DNA of 64,000 nt, taken from the NCBI GenBank assembly GCA_949283785.1, contig CASDTR010000012.1:1-64000 (forward strand). Reading direction: 5' to 3'. Shown in pieces: positions 18,137 through 26,382 of the stretch. Under the pieces are notes generated by a model. The model ran no database searches and had not been told where the DNA came from. It saw only the letters and a program-made list of their open reading frames with translations. The position numbers and the translations under genes were made by a program. How positions within the stretch are numbered: the stretch's first letter is position 1; every line of letters starts with the position of its first letter. Origin of the DNA: an uncultured Oscillospiraceae bacterium (GTDB lineage Bacteria > Bacillota > Clostridia > Oscillospirales > Acutalibacteraceae).

Positions 18137-18427
18137 ATGTCACACTTACTCGATTATAAAGGCAGGCTCCAAGCCTTCTGCACCGCCGAAAACGCGGTTT
18201 GTCCCAAGTGCCTGCAATCAACCAATATGCACATTTTTGAAAATTATGACAGCGCCGTTATACTTGCCTTCCCCGTGGGAAAATTCAGCCCACGATATTT
18301 TGCCCTGTGCCCTCTCTGCGCCGGCTCTGTCATGCTCACAAAAGAGGAAGCCGAAAAAATAAAGGGCGGCGATAAGGATATATTCGGAAATCTCGAAAGC
18401 ATGAAAAAGGAAGAAAGCGATGTCTGA
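18137..18427 (+). CDS. Small zinc-ribbon protein
   Basis: A 96-residue protein with CPKC and CPLC knuckles about 48 residues apart, as in a zinc ribbon; the middle is hydrophobic (SAVILAFPVGKF). ATG 18137 follows GGAGGTG, so it is preferred over an upstream frame from 18089. The last 8 bases overlap the next gene, implying translational coupling with the DUF1294 membrane protein. Function unknown. Confidence 0.75.
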   Translation: MSHLLDYKGRLQAFCTAENAVCPKCLQSTNMHIFENYDSAVILAFPVGKFSPRYFALCPLCAGSVMLTKEEAEKIKGGDKDIFGNLESMKKEESDV

Positions 18428-18713
18428 GCTTTATTCAAGTAAAGCTGTTGCTTTCATTATAATATATTATCTGCTGATTTCCCTGTACGGAATTTTCATC
18501 ACGGTTTCCGATAAAAAAAGAGCCGTCAAGGGCAAAAGAAGAATAAGCGAAAACCGCCTCATGGCAACGGGTCTTCTCGGCGCAAGTCTTCCCATGTTCA
18601 TAACCATGAAAATCATCCGCCACAAGACAAAGCACATGAAATTTATGATCGGCCTGCCCCTTGAATCGGTTTTCCATATATTTTTACTCGCTCTTGTCTT
18701 TATTTTAAACTGA
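18420..18713 (+). CDS. DUF1294 membrane protein
   Basis: A 97-residue protein with a hydrophobic N-terminal segment, a basic loop (DKKRAVKGKRRISENRL), and two further membrane segments. The RRISENRLMATGLLGASLP core matches the DUF1294 family of small inner-membrane proteins. It overlaps the zinc-ribbon gene by 8 bases. The role is unknown. Confidence 0.8.
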   Translation: MSELYSSKAVAFIIIYYLLISLYGIFITVSDKKRAVKGKRRISENRLMATGLLGASLPMFITMKIIRHKTKHMKFMIGLPLESVFHIFLLALVFILN

Positions 18714-18720
18714 AAAGCCC

Positions 18721-18748
18721 TTGACAAAATTTAATTTAAGCGTATAAT
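18721..18748 (+). promoter_or_regulatory. Promoter of rubrerythrin gene
   Basis: TTGACA (18721-18726), a 16-nt spacer and TATAAT (18743-18748). The operator that follows touches the -10 box. Confidence 0.85.
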
Positions 18749-18767
18749 AATGATAACGGTTATCGTT
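18749..18767 (+). promoter_or_regulatory. Fur/PerR-family operator
   Basis: AATGATAAC-G-GTTATCGTT is a 9-1-9 inverted repeat with 8/9 symmetry, adjacent to the -10 box and over the start point. Its form matches Fur-superfamily boxes. With rubrerythrin downstream, PerR-type peroxide control or Fur-type iron control is likely. Confidence 0.7.
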
Positions 18768-18795
18768 ATTAATAAATTTACGGAGGTTATACATT

Positions 18796-19341
18796 ATGAA
18801 GAAATTTGTTTGCAGTGTTTGCGGTTATGTTTACGAAGGAACTGAGGCTCCCGAAAAGTGCCCCCAGTGCAACGCTCCCGCTTCAAAGTTCGTTGAGCAG
18901 AAGGAAGGCATGAGCTGGGCAGCAGAGCACGTTGTCGGCGTTGCCAAGGGCGTTTCCGAGGATATCCTCGAGGATCTCAGAGCTAACTTCACAGGCGAGT
19001 GTACAGAGGTCGGCATGTACCTTGCAATGGCGAGAGTCGCGCACAGAGAGGGTTATCCCGAAATCGGCCTCTACTGGGAAAAGGCAGCTTACGAAGAGGC
19101 TGAGCACGCAGCAAAGTTCGCTGAGCTTCTCGGCGAGGTTGTAACAGACAGCACAAAGAAGAACCTTGAGATGAGAGTTGAAGCCGAGAACGGCGCAACA
19201 GCAGGTAAGTTTGACCTTGCAAAGCGCGCTAAGGCCGCCAACCTTGACGCTATCCACGACACGGTTCACGAGATGGCAAGAGACGAGGCCCGTCACGGCA
19301 AGGCTTTCGCGGGACTTCTCAAGAGATATTTCGGTGAATAA
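18796..19341 (+). CDS. rbr: Reverse-type rubrerythrin (peroxide reductase)
   Basis: A 181-residue rubrerythrin with the rubredoxin domain at the N terminus ([10 protein letters not shown]...CPQCNAP), the reverse of classical rubrerythrin. A four-helix di-iron domain follows with E-x-x-H motifs EEAEHAAKF and [12 protein letters not shown]. It reduces hydrogen peroxide to water with electrons from NADH via rubredoxin, a key oxygen defence in Clostridia. It is a monocistronic gene under a strong promoter with a Fur/PerR-like operator. Confidence 0.93.
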   Translation: MKKFVCSVCGYVYEGTEAPEKCPQCNAPASKFVEQKEGMSWAAEHVVGVAKGVSEDILEDLRANFTGECTEVGMYLAMARVAHREGYPEIGLYWEKAAYEEAEHAAKFAELLGEVVTDSTKKNLEMRVEAENGATAGKFDLAKRAKAANLDAIHDTVHEMARDEARHGKAFAGLLKRYFGE

Positions 19342-19441
19342 TTAACAGCATAAATTCAAAGGCGCCTGCCGAATGGTAGCTACTCATAAAACAGTATCAA
19401 CAATCAACTGAAACAGGGTAGCTGACATACAGGTTGCAACG

Positions 19442-19482
19442 AAAAGCGGGTAAGAGGTTAAGACTTCTTATCCGCTTTTTCT
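19442..19482 (+). terminator. Hairpin terminator
   Basis: AAAGCGGGTAAGA...TCTTATCCGCTTT followed by T, about 100 bp after rubrerythrin. It may terminate rubrerythrin or belong to the island edge. Confidence 0.65.
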
Positions 19483-19617
19483 GTGCTGTGTGGAACAATA
19501 GAACGGCATTTTTGCGCTTTCGAGGGATATTATATTGCCTACCCCGTTTCTGTTCTCTACAAATCGCATTAATCAAGGCTTTTTCCCTCTTAAACGTCCA
19601 ACACTGACAGAGTAAAA

Positions 19618-19737
19618 TGTTACGCAATAGAACATCATTTTCTCGAGGGTAGAAATATAAAAAAATCCCTATCACCGTTGTTTCTACGCCTGTAAAGCCG
19701 CATAGTACAATGCTCTATCGTACTCTATTGCGTAACA
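19618..19737. repeat. 14-bp perfect inverted repeat at the island's left side
   Basis: TGTTACGCAATAGA (19618-19631) and its exact complement (19724-19737) are separated by 92 bp without a recognisable gene. They could be recombinase binding arms or the ends of a tiny element. Confidence 0.6.
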
Positions 19738-19750
19738 CATCATCATGTAT

Positions 19751-19790
19751 TGAGGGCGCAAGCGGTTTATCCGTTTGCGCCCTCTTAATT
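19751..19790 (+). terminator. Terminator-like hairpin
   Basis: GAGGGCGCAA...TTGCGCCCTC followed by TTAATT, within the gene-free left part of the island. Confidence 0.6.
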
Positions 19791-19811
19791 ACCTAACAGC
19801 AAAGGCAGAAA

Positions 19812-19860
19812 AAGCCGTCAAGGATAAACTTCACGCTTCACGTCCTTGACGGCTTTTCCC
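19812..19860. terminator. Terminator of the restriction-modification gene
   Basis: AAAAAGCCGTCAAGGA and TCCTTGACGGCTTTT form a long stem 25 bp past the minus-strand stop codon at 19884. On the minus strand the stem is followed by T-containing sequence, and it is symmetrical enough to work both ways. Confidence 0.7.
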
Positions 19861-19883
19861 GCCTTTGCTATTTACTTTTCTGA

Positions 19884-22454
19884 TTAGAAATTAAATCGGT
19901 ATTCATCAATATCAGATAATTTTTCTAAATATTTATAGAACTCACCTGCTTTTTTGATTGCATTCTCTCTTGCCTCTCCTATAGGCAGAGGGATTTGAAA
20001 ATATCTTTCCCATGCATCAAGTTTTAATTCTGGCTGACTAGCTGTTTGTGCAAGATAATAGATTTGTTTCCGGCATATCTCACTTCGCAAAGCATACCAA
20101 AGTAACAGGCCCTCTGTTTCGTTTTTGGGAACAACAACTAAGAAACCCGATGTACAAATAGCATTATCAAATTCTTTTGGGACTAAAACTACTGTTCCTC
20201 TTGAACTATTGTTAAGTGCAACTAAAACATCACCTGTATGTATTTGGTACTCACCTCTTGTAGGCAAATTACTAAACAAATCTTCAATATAATTAGTAAT
20301 TAGACCATACTTTGTAACATCGCTAATTTCTATATATCTGTATAAGCGCCCGTCTTTGCGCATTGCATCTTTTTCCTTGCCTGTTAATTTCTTACGAAGA
20401 TCTAATTTATTTGCATTTAACAACTCAATTTTCTTCTCCCTAGCAGCTCGCTGAATATTTGCATAAGTATTGTGCAAATCAGGGCAATAGAAAAATGCAT
20501 CAAATCGTTCGATTGACAACTTTTCTGGTGGGAGCAACCAATATTGTAATGGCCCTTCCAAGTTTTCAGACGTATTTGGGTTTTCTCTAATTTTTTCGGA
20601 TACTATGCCTGTCCTCTGCCATTCCAAATAAGAAATTAGTATTTCAGTTAAATTATTGCGATATGGAGTATCTTTTAGAGCATTATCATGTCCTATATTG
20701 TTTGAAATAGACATAAATATGTAGCCTTGATTTTCTTCGCTATTTTCTTTTTTACGCAAATGAAGAATCGAAGTCTTAATATTCGCATTTGCTTTGAAAA
20801 AAGCATTAAAAGGTAATGAATGTACTCCTAATATGATAAACTTCTCAAGAATCCATTTGCGGACATCCTCAAAACTTTTACCATTGATAACAGTATCATC
20901 AAGAACAATTAACATTTCCCCTGATGGCTTAAGCAACTCATAGTATCTATCTAAAAATAAAATACTTGATTTAACTGTCGATACACCTTTAGTTAAATCG
21001 TGTTGTTCAATAATTCTCTTTTCATCTGTTTTTTTCGAATCGTATTTCATGCTAAACGGTGGATTAGTCAAAACAATATCAAAGGATTCTTTAGCTACTT
21101 TTTCTCGATATTCTTGCACAGCATCCCGCTGTTCACTTGTCATATCAGGCAACTCTTGTGAATCTATATCAAGTCCATCTCCGTGAAAAATGTGAGAACC
21201 GCCGTCCCCGTGTAGATACATATTGATTCTGGCAATCCTGCTAACTCGTTCATTTGCTTCCACCCCATATAGACATTCGTTGCAAATCAGAGTTTTTAAA
21301 TCTTTGCGCTGTGTATCAGTTAAACGTGTATCATCGCGTAGCCGCCCTGTTAGATAAGCCATCACCTCAATTAGAAATCCCGCTGTGCCACAACAAGCGT
21401 CTAGCACTTTAGGCGGTTTAGTAATATCAACATTACGCAATGCGATTCGTGTCATAAAGTCTACAACAGAACGAGGGGTAAAAAACTGTCCTAAGTCTTT
21501 GCCGCGAATAGAAGCTGCTAAAAAGACTTCAAACATTCGTCCATTTAAATCCTCGTCTATAGAACTTAAATTGACGGTTTGAAAAGCTTTAATTAAATCC
21601 TTACAGGTTGCAGCAGATAATTTTAAGGTTTCGTCTTTTTCGAAGATTCGTTTCTTCTTATCTTTTTTTATAGCATCTTCTAATTGAGTGTGCAGATTAT
21701 GGAACAGAATATCTCGTACAGGGTGACTACTTGTTTTTTCCTGCGCCTCTAACCACTTTTCAGTTAATGGAATAGCATACGTCGGAGTGTCTGCATCTAA
21801 CTTTTCTCGCTTTTTATCTTCCTGTATTTTTATGAATATAAACTTACAGAATTCAAAAAAGGCATCTGCAGGCGCCAACTTTTCTTTTTTCCAAACTAAA
21901 TTATGTGATTCTGCAAAAAGTTGATTAAGTTTCTGCGGAGGCAAAGATTCAAACGCCAATTCAGTTGCAGGTACAGGTGTAATCGCGCCATACTTAATAT
22001 ATGTTCGGAGTGTTACATATGGCGGCATACCACTTGCAAAGTCGGATAACTGTAATGTAACAATCGGGGTTTCTGAATCATGGGGAAACAAACCTGTAAA
22101 ATGACCGTTTGAAATTAACAACCATTTTACACGCTCATCTACATTTTTGTCGCGGTTATAACTTAATGCGTAACTGGCCGCTTGTCCCCAAGCATCTAAA
22201 ATGTTTATCTTTGGATCTTTTGCTTCAACAATTATTCTTGCTATCCCCTTTTTGTCCTTTAAAAGAAAATCCACTTCTTTCATCGTGTATTTTGTTCCAT
22301 CACTAATTTTTAAAGCCTTGATATGTTTTTTGGGTACAATGGCATCTGCAGGATACCCTAAGTCATCAAACACTTTCGCAAGAAGGCGTGTTTCGACCTC
22401 TGCTTCCGTTGTTAGTTGTGATGTATCTAAAGAAAAAAGCGTGCTAAAAGCCAT
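19884..22454 (-). CDS. Single-chain restriction-modification enzyme (type IIG/type I-like)
   Basis: An 856-residue protein combining three activities. The N-terminal HsdR-N-like nuclease domain shows a PD-(D/E)xK core, EVDFLL (D62) and IIVEAKD (E77, K79). The central HsdM-like N6-adenine methyltransferase has FTPRSVVDFM, motif I VLDACCGTAGFL and motif IV IVLTNPPF. The C-terminal ~190 residues resemble one HsdS target-recognition unit (YIEISDVTKYG...GDVLVAL...LDAWERYFQIPLP). One polypeptide could therefore methylate and cut, as in type IIG enzymes. No separate hsdR or hsdS is nearby. The gene is AT-rich, consistent with transfer. Confidence 0.85.
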   Translation of the reverse strand: MAFSTLFSLDTSQLTTEAEVETRLLAKVFDDLGYPADAIVPKKHIKALKISDGTKYTMKEVDFLLKDKKGIARIIVEAKDPKINILDAWGQAASYALSYNRDKNVDERVKWLLISNGHFTGLFPHDSETPIVTLQLSDFASGMPPYVTLRTYIKYGAITPVPATELAFESLPPQKLNQLFAESHNLVWKKEKLAPADAFFEFCKFIFIKIQEDKKREKLDADTPTYAIPLTEKWLEAQEKTSSHPVRDILFHNLHTQLEDAIKKDKKKRIFEKDETLKLSAATCKDLIKAFQTVNLSSIDEDLNGRMFEVFLAASIRGKDLGQFFTPRSVVDFMTRIALRNVDITKPPKVLDACCGTAGFLIEVMAYLTGRLRDDTRLTDTQRKDLKTLICNECLYGVEANERVSRIARINMYLHGDGGSHIFHGDGLDIDSQELPDMTSEQRDAVQEYREKVAKESFDIVLTNPPFSMKYDSKKTDEKRIIEQHDLTKGVSTVKSSILFLDRYYELLKPSGEMLIVLDDTVINGKSFEDVRKWILEKFIILGVHSLPFNAFFKANANIKTSILHLRKKENSEENQGYIFMSISNNIGHDNALKDTPYRNNLTEILISYLEWQRTGIVSEKIRENPNTSENLEGPLQYWLLPPEKLSIERFDAFFYCPDLHNTYANIQRAAREKKIELLNANKLDLRKKLTGKEKDAMRKDGRLYRYIEISDVTKYGLITNYIEDLFSNLPTRGEYQIHTGDVLVALNNSSRGTVVLVPKEFDNAICTSGFLVVVPKNETEGLLLWYALRSEICRKQIYYLAQTASQPELKLDAWERYFQIPLPIGEARENAIKKAGEFYKYLEKLSDIDEYRFNF

Positions 22455-22734
22455 ATTCCCGCCTCCTTTGTGTAGATTATAACCTATAAATCAAAAAAAC
22501 ACAAGCCTGTTTTTCAAAAATCCTTTGGTGCATCTTCAGTTGTATTCAAGATTTATATGGTCTTATTCATAACAAAAATTAGGGAAAAAGTGCAACAAAA
22601 GCCGCCTTTCAAACGGGATGTTGAGTGAGGGAAAGTGAAGGGTTTGGGATTTTCCCAACAAGCCAAAAAGGGCAAATGGGTACTCATTTGCTGTGCTTGC
22701 TCCCTACTCAAAACAGGGAAAGGACGGGAAAGGA

Positions 22735-22941
22735 ATGGAACGGAAACGAAAAATCAAAGACGGGCATATCGTGGTAAAAAATCCTCTGTATCAAGAGTTG
22801 CCGACACATGAAGTTACAATGCAATCCGGCAGGACGCTCTATCGTTTTACGGGAAGCTACGACGGAAGCAGAAGCCTGCCCCATAAAGTTTTGCGGCTCA
22901 TAGAACAGTCGCCTATTGATGAAGAAAACAAGGAGCGTTAA
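22735..22941 (+). CDS. Small mobile-element-associated protein
   Basis: A 68-residue basic protein (MERKRKIKDGHIVVKNP...) ending in SLPHKVLRLIEQ. Small proteins of this form are often found directly before TnpX-type recombinase genes in clostridial elements; I infer the same here from position. ATG 22735 follows AGGAAAGG and is preferred over a TTG at 22693. Function unknown. Confidence 0.55.
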   Translation: MERKRKIKDGHIVVKNPLYQELPTHEVTMQSGRTLYRFTGSYDGSRSLPHKVLRLIEQSPIDEENKER

Positions 22942-22946
22942 AATGA

Positions 22947-23894
22947 GCATATCCCTATGGTTGGGATCAAAAAACCGTTTCAGGCATTTTGGAGCGTCCG
23001 GAGTATAAAGGGCATACGGTAAACTTCAAGACCTACAAACAGTCCTACAAAAGTAAAAAGACTTGCTACAATCCCGAAGAAAAATGGCTTGTGTTTGAAA
23101 ATACCCATGAAGCAATCATTGACGCTGACACATGGGAGCGGGTACAGGAATTAAGAAAGAACAAATGTCGCCCGACAAAGACAGGCAAGACTAATATGTT
23201 TTCCGGTATTGCGCGTTGTGCTGACTGCGGAGAAAAGCTGTATTACTGCACAAGCAGGAACTTTGAAGCAAGGCAAGATCACTTTATCTGCTCTACTTCA
23301 AGGCTCAAAGGGAAAGAGGTTTGCTCTACTCATTTTATCCGCGCTGTGGTATTGGAACAGGGCGTACTTGCTCACATGAGAATGACGATTGCCTGTGTCG
23401 CTAACCACGAAGAACAATTCCGTAAAGCTATGGGCGCGAAGCAGAAAGCCGAAACGAAAAAGGAAATTGCAGCAAAGCGGCGGCAACTGGCGCAAGCAGA
23501 ACTCCGGATAGAGGAACTTGACCACCTATTCAAGCGTATTTACGAGGACAACGTCAATGGGAAACTATCTGACAGAAGGTTTCAAATGCTCTCTGACGAT
23601 TACGAACAGGAGCAGGAAGAACTGCGAGAAAAGCTGGTGCGTCTGAATGAAGAAATTACAAAACAGGAAGAACAGGCAGAAAACATCGCCAGGTTTATCG
23701 GCAAAGCAAGGAAGTATCTCGACTTGGACAAACTAACGCCCACTATACTCAATGACATGGTAAAGGCGGTGTATGTTCACGCGCCGGACAAGTCAAAGGG
23801 TTATCGGGAACAGCAGATTGATATTTCCTATGACCTTGTGGGAATACTCCCTGTGTCTTTGCTGAATGGCCTACAAAACGACGAAACGGCATAG
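22947..23894 (+). pseudogene. C-terminal fragment of a large serine recombinase (TnpX-like)
   Basis: An open frame of 316 codons from just after a stop codon. It reads as the middle and C-terminal part of a large serine recombinase: PYGWDQKTVSGILERPEYKG, HTVNFKT, the HEAIIDADTWERVQ segment, a zinc ribbon (CADCGEKLYYC...C...C) and a long coiled coil (~residues 160-250). The catalytic N-terminal resolvase domain, with its active serine, is absent. An ATG at 22943 is in another frame and stops quickly. A deletion removed roughly 300 residues and probably immobilised the island. Confidence 0.85.
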
Positions 23895-24011
23895 CCGAAG
23901 CTACGCCGTTTCCCGAAACCAATCTTATGCTGTTTTATGAGGGCTTCCCAAAAGACAGGCGCCTTTTCGTTTGTCATACGCTGATTCAAAATCCTTGCTG
24001 CTCCGACGGAA

Positions 24012-24380
24012 TCATCCCTTTCGGGAAAGCACGCAGATATTCGGCAAAATAAAAAGGTATGGGGAAAAATCCTCGTACCTTTTGTTTTTATTATTCTCAC
24101 TCAGGCGGTAATCGACAAGCATTTCTATCATTTTGTAATCCGATTCCGTCAGCCGTGAAATCTTTTCCGTTAAAGTATCAAAATCATTATCCGTGCGTTT
24201 GCCCGTCAATATATAATCCGTGCTTATTTTGAGCACATCGCACAGCCGCACGAGATTTTCAATTCTTACGGCCTTGTTTCCTCTCTCGATATTGGAAATC
24301 ATCTGAACCGATACATTCATACGCTCTGCAACTTGCTCCTGCGTCAATTTAAGCTCCCTGCGCCGCCGGGCAATGCGCAC
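24012..24380 (-). CDS. XRE-family HTH regulator
   Basis: A 122-residue regulator with an N-terminal helix-turn-helix (LTQEQVAERMNVSVQMISNIERGN) and a C-terminal tail. GTG 24380 is the likely start; the frame continues upstream to a stop without ATG. An AAAGGAT site lies upstream. It is divergent from the small gene at 24540, and inverted repeats in between (24451-24493) are candidate operators. A typical island repressor. Confidence 0.8.
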   Translation of the reverse strand: MRIARRRRELKLTQEQVAERMNVSVQMISNIERGNKAVRIENLVRLCDVLKISTDYILTGKRTDNDFDTLTEKISRLTESDYKMIEMLVDYRLSENNKNKRYEDFSPYLFILPNICVLSRKG

Positions 24381-24450
24381 TCCTATATCCTTTAGTTCCT
24401 GAGTTTTTATATACTCACCGCCTGTCCTATGGCTTCAGTATATGGTTTTT

Positions 24451-24493
24451 AAGATTAATTTATAAGCGTTTATAGGCTTACTCTATTAATCTT
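24451..24493. promoter_or_regulatory. Inverted repeats, candidate XRE operator
   Basis: AAGATTAAT (24451-24459) and ATTAATCTT (24485-24493) are exact complements and flank a smaller TATAA-GCGT-TTATA dyad. They lie between two divergent genes. An extended -10 TGTATAAT for the plus strand follows at 24498-24505. Confidence 0.5.
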
Positions 24494-24539
24494 TAGATGT
24501 ATAATGATTAAAAATCATATCTGAAAGGAAGGGTTGATA

Positions 24540-24716
24540 ATGAAATATTTTAAGTTAAGGAAATTTTTAAGCAATATATTTGAACGGCTGCTTTTTGATA
24601 AAGAGGATCCGTACTTTTTGGATAATGTTCCGCCTTTTACAGGCAGTGTGAATTGCCGGGCATTTGCAGGGACAGTGACAATAACCGGAAATGTCATCAT
24701 GGATGTATTATATTGA
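24540..24716 (+). CDS. Small hypothetical protein
   Basis: A 58-residue product (MKYFKLRKFLSNIFERLLFD...) with a good ribosome site (GGAAGGG, 8 bp before ATG 24540) and an extended -10 box upstream. It has a basic amphipathic N terminus and a polar C terminus. I recognise no family. It may belong to the edge of the island. Confidence 0.45.
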   Translation: MKYFKLRKFLSNIFERLLFDKEDPYFLDNVPPFTGSVNCRAFAGTVTITGNVIMDVLY

Positions 24717-24922
24717 ACAGCGAAAAAAGGGCAACGAAAAAAGTAAATTATTTTTGAATCACCCGCCTGCTTTCCCGAACCCGTAAACCGCCAATGCGCA
24801 GCAAAATGAACCCTGCTGCGGATTTTCTCACCGCACACACGGCAAAATGCACATCTCAGCTTGAAAATTGCGCCTGTTTATGGTATTTTGTTATAAGAAA
24901 ATTCAGTTTGGGAGGCTTGTCT

Positions 24923-26281
24923 ATGGCTTCGGATAAAACGTCCTCCGCCGTGAAATCCACAAAGCTCGGAGGAAAAATCTGGTTTAACGGAATCCTTTTC
25001 GGCCTTGTAGGTCAAATCGCCTGGATGGTGGAAAATATGTATTTCGCCACCTTCGCCCAGAACATCTTTGAGGACACCTCAAAATACGGCAATCTCTACT
25101 ACATCGCCACAACCTTCATGGTGATTTTTTCAGCCATTACGGCTACCGTGACCACCATTTTCGCAGGCGGACTCTGCGACAGAAGCGGCAAACGTAAGCC
25201 CTTTATCTCCATAGGCTATATCCTCTGGGGCCTTACTATCATCATGTTTGTTGCGGTCCCCACGGATTTTTCCCCGGAAAAGGGCGCCACGGTCGTGGCT
25301 ATCCTGGTAATTTTCGACTGCATCATGACAGTGGCGGGCTCAACGGCCAACGACGCCGCCTTCAACGCCTGGATAACCGACGTGACAGACGTTTCAAACC
25401 GCGGAAAGATGAATACGGTTTTGTCTATCCTTTCCGTTCTCGCTATGGTCATAACCCTCATCATCGCCATGTTCACTTTCGACAGCGGCAACTATAACGG
25501 ATTTTTCTATATCCTCGGCATCATCCCCATTATCGCCGGAATCCTCTCCCTCTTCCTGCTCAGGGATTCCGCCAAAGTCGTTAAAAACAGAAACTCAAAC
25601 TATTTGAAGGATACCTTTTACGGATTCAGAAGGGACGTGAGCCGTGAAAACAAAATGCTCTACGTCACCCTGGCCTGCTACTGCCTCATCGGCATCGCAC
25701 AGCAGGTGTTCATGTCCTATCTGATAAATTTCGTTGTAAAAACCCTCGGCATCACCGATTATCTCGTCCCTCTCGCCGTGGTTATCGTCGGTTCTGCAGC
25801 CATAACCGCAGTCATGGGAATACTTTTCGACAGGTACGGCAGAAAGCATTTTCTCTTCCCCATTCTGCTGCTTGTGGCAGTCGGCACGTTTATAATTTAC
25901 CTTATGAAGTTTATGCCCTCTTCGGCATACCTTCCCATGCTTTACATAGGCGGAATCATGATGCTCGGATGTATGCTCTCCATGATAGGCGCCCTTAACA
26001 GCGCTTTCCAGGACTACATCCCCAAGGGCGCGGAAGGACGCTTCCAGGGAGTCAGGATGTGCTTTACGGTCATGATACCCATGATAATAGGCCCCGTCAT
26101 AACTCTGGCTATCGGCATCAATTCCTTTAATCCCCTTGACCCCGTAGCGGCTAAGCCGCCCTTTGAGATTTTCCTCGCCTCCTCCCTTATTGCGCTCATA
26201 GCCTTTATCCCCATGTATTTCGTGCGGCGCGATTCCGAAAGGCTCAGAAAAGCTCTTCTTGCCGAACGCGACGGAAAATAA
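24923..26281 (+). CDS. MFS transporter, GPH/SLC45-like sugar:cation family
   Basis: A 452-residue 12-segment carrier. GPH-type hallmarks are the N-terminal NGILFGLVGQIAWMVENMYF, the loop GGLCDRSGKRKPFISIGY and AFNAWITDVTDVSNRGKMN. ATG 24923 follows GGGAGG and begins MASDKTSS; the upstream extension to 24794 is unlikely. Sugar or glycoside import by cation symport is expected. The gene stands alone, followed by a terminator, so the substrate cannot be inferred. Confidence 0.88.
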   Translation: MASDKTSSAVKSTKLGGKIWFNGILFGLVGQIAWMVENMYFATFAQNIFEDTSKYGNLYYIATTFMVIFSAITATVTTIFAGGLCDRSGKRKPFISIGYILWGLTIIMFVAVPTDFSPEKGATVVAILVIFDCIMTVAGSTANDAAFNAWITDVTDVSNRGKMNTVLSILSVLAMVITLIIAMFTFDSGNYNGFFYILGIIPIIAGILSLFLLRDSAKVVKNRNSNYLKDTFYGFRRDVSRENKMLYVTLACYCLIGIAQQVFMSYLINFVVKTLGITDYLVPLAVVIVGSAAITAVMGILFDRYGRKHFLFPILLLVAVGTFIIYLMKFMPSSAYLPMLYIGGIMMLGCMLSMIGALNSAFQDYIPKGAEGRFQGVRMCFTVMIPMIIGPVITLAIGINSFNPLDPVAAKPPFEIFLASSLIALIAFIPMYFVRRDSERLRKALLAERDGK

Positions 26282-26290
26282 TTAAATGAA

Positions 26291-26323
26291 AAAACGCTCC
26301 CGAGTTTTCGTCGAGAGCGTTTT
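26291..26323 (+). terminator. Terminator of the MFS gene
   Basis: AAAACGCTC...GAGCGTTTT hairpin, 10 bp after the stop codon. Confidence 0.85.
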
Positions 26324-26382
26324 ATGCTCATTGTGAATTGTTATTGAATTTACTTTATACCGAACTCAGAGGAGGAAAAAAG

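Larger units (their letters stand above)
19342..24480. mobile_element. Remnant integrative island with restriction-modification gene
   Basis: Between rubrerythrin and the small gene at 24540 lies an AT-richer block. It carries a single-chain restriction-modification enzyme, a small element-type protein, a C-terminal serine recombinase fragment and an XRE regulator. Its base and codon usage differ from the flanks. No intact recombinase or clear pair of attachment repeats is visible, so the island appears immobile. The boundaries given are approximate. Confidence 0.6.

Noticed and set aside
19342-24480. An intact integrative element or prophage
   Set aside because: No integrase catalytic domain, no structural or conjugation genes and no clear att repeats; only remnants are present.
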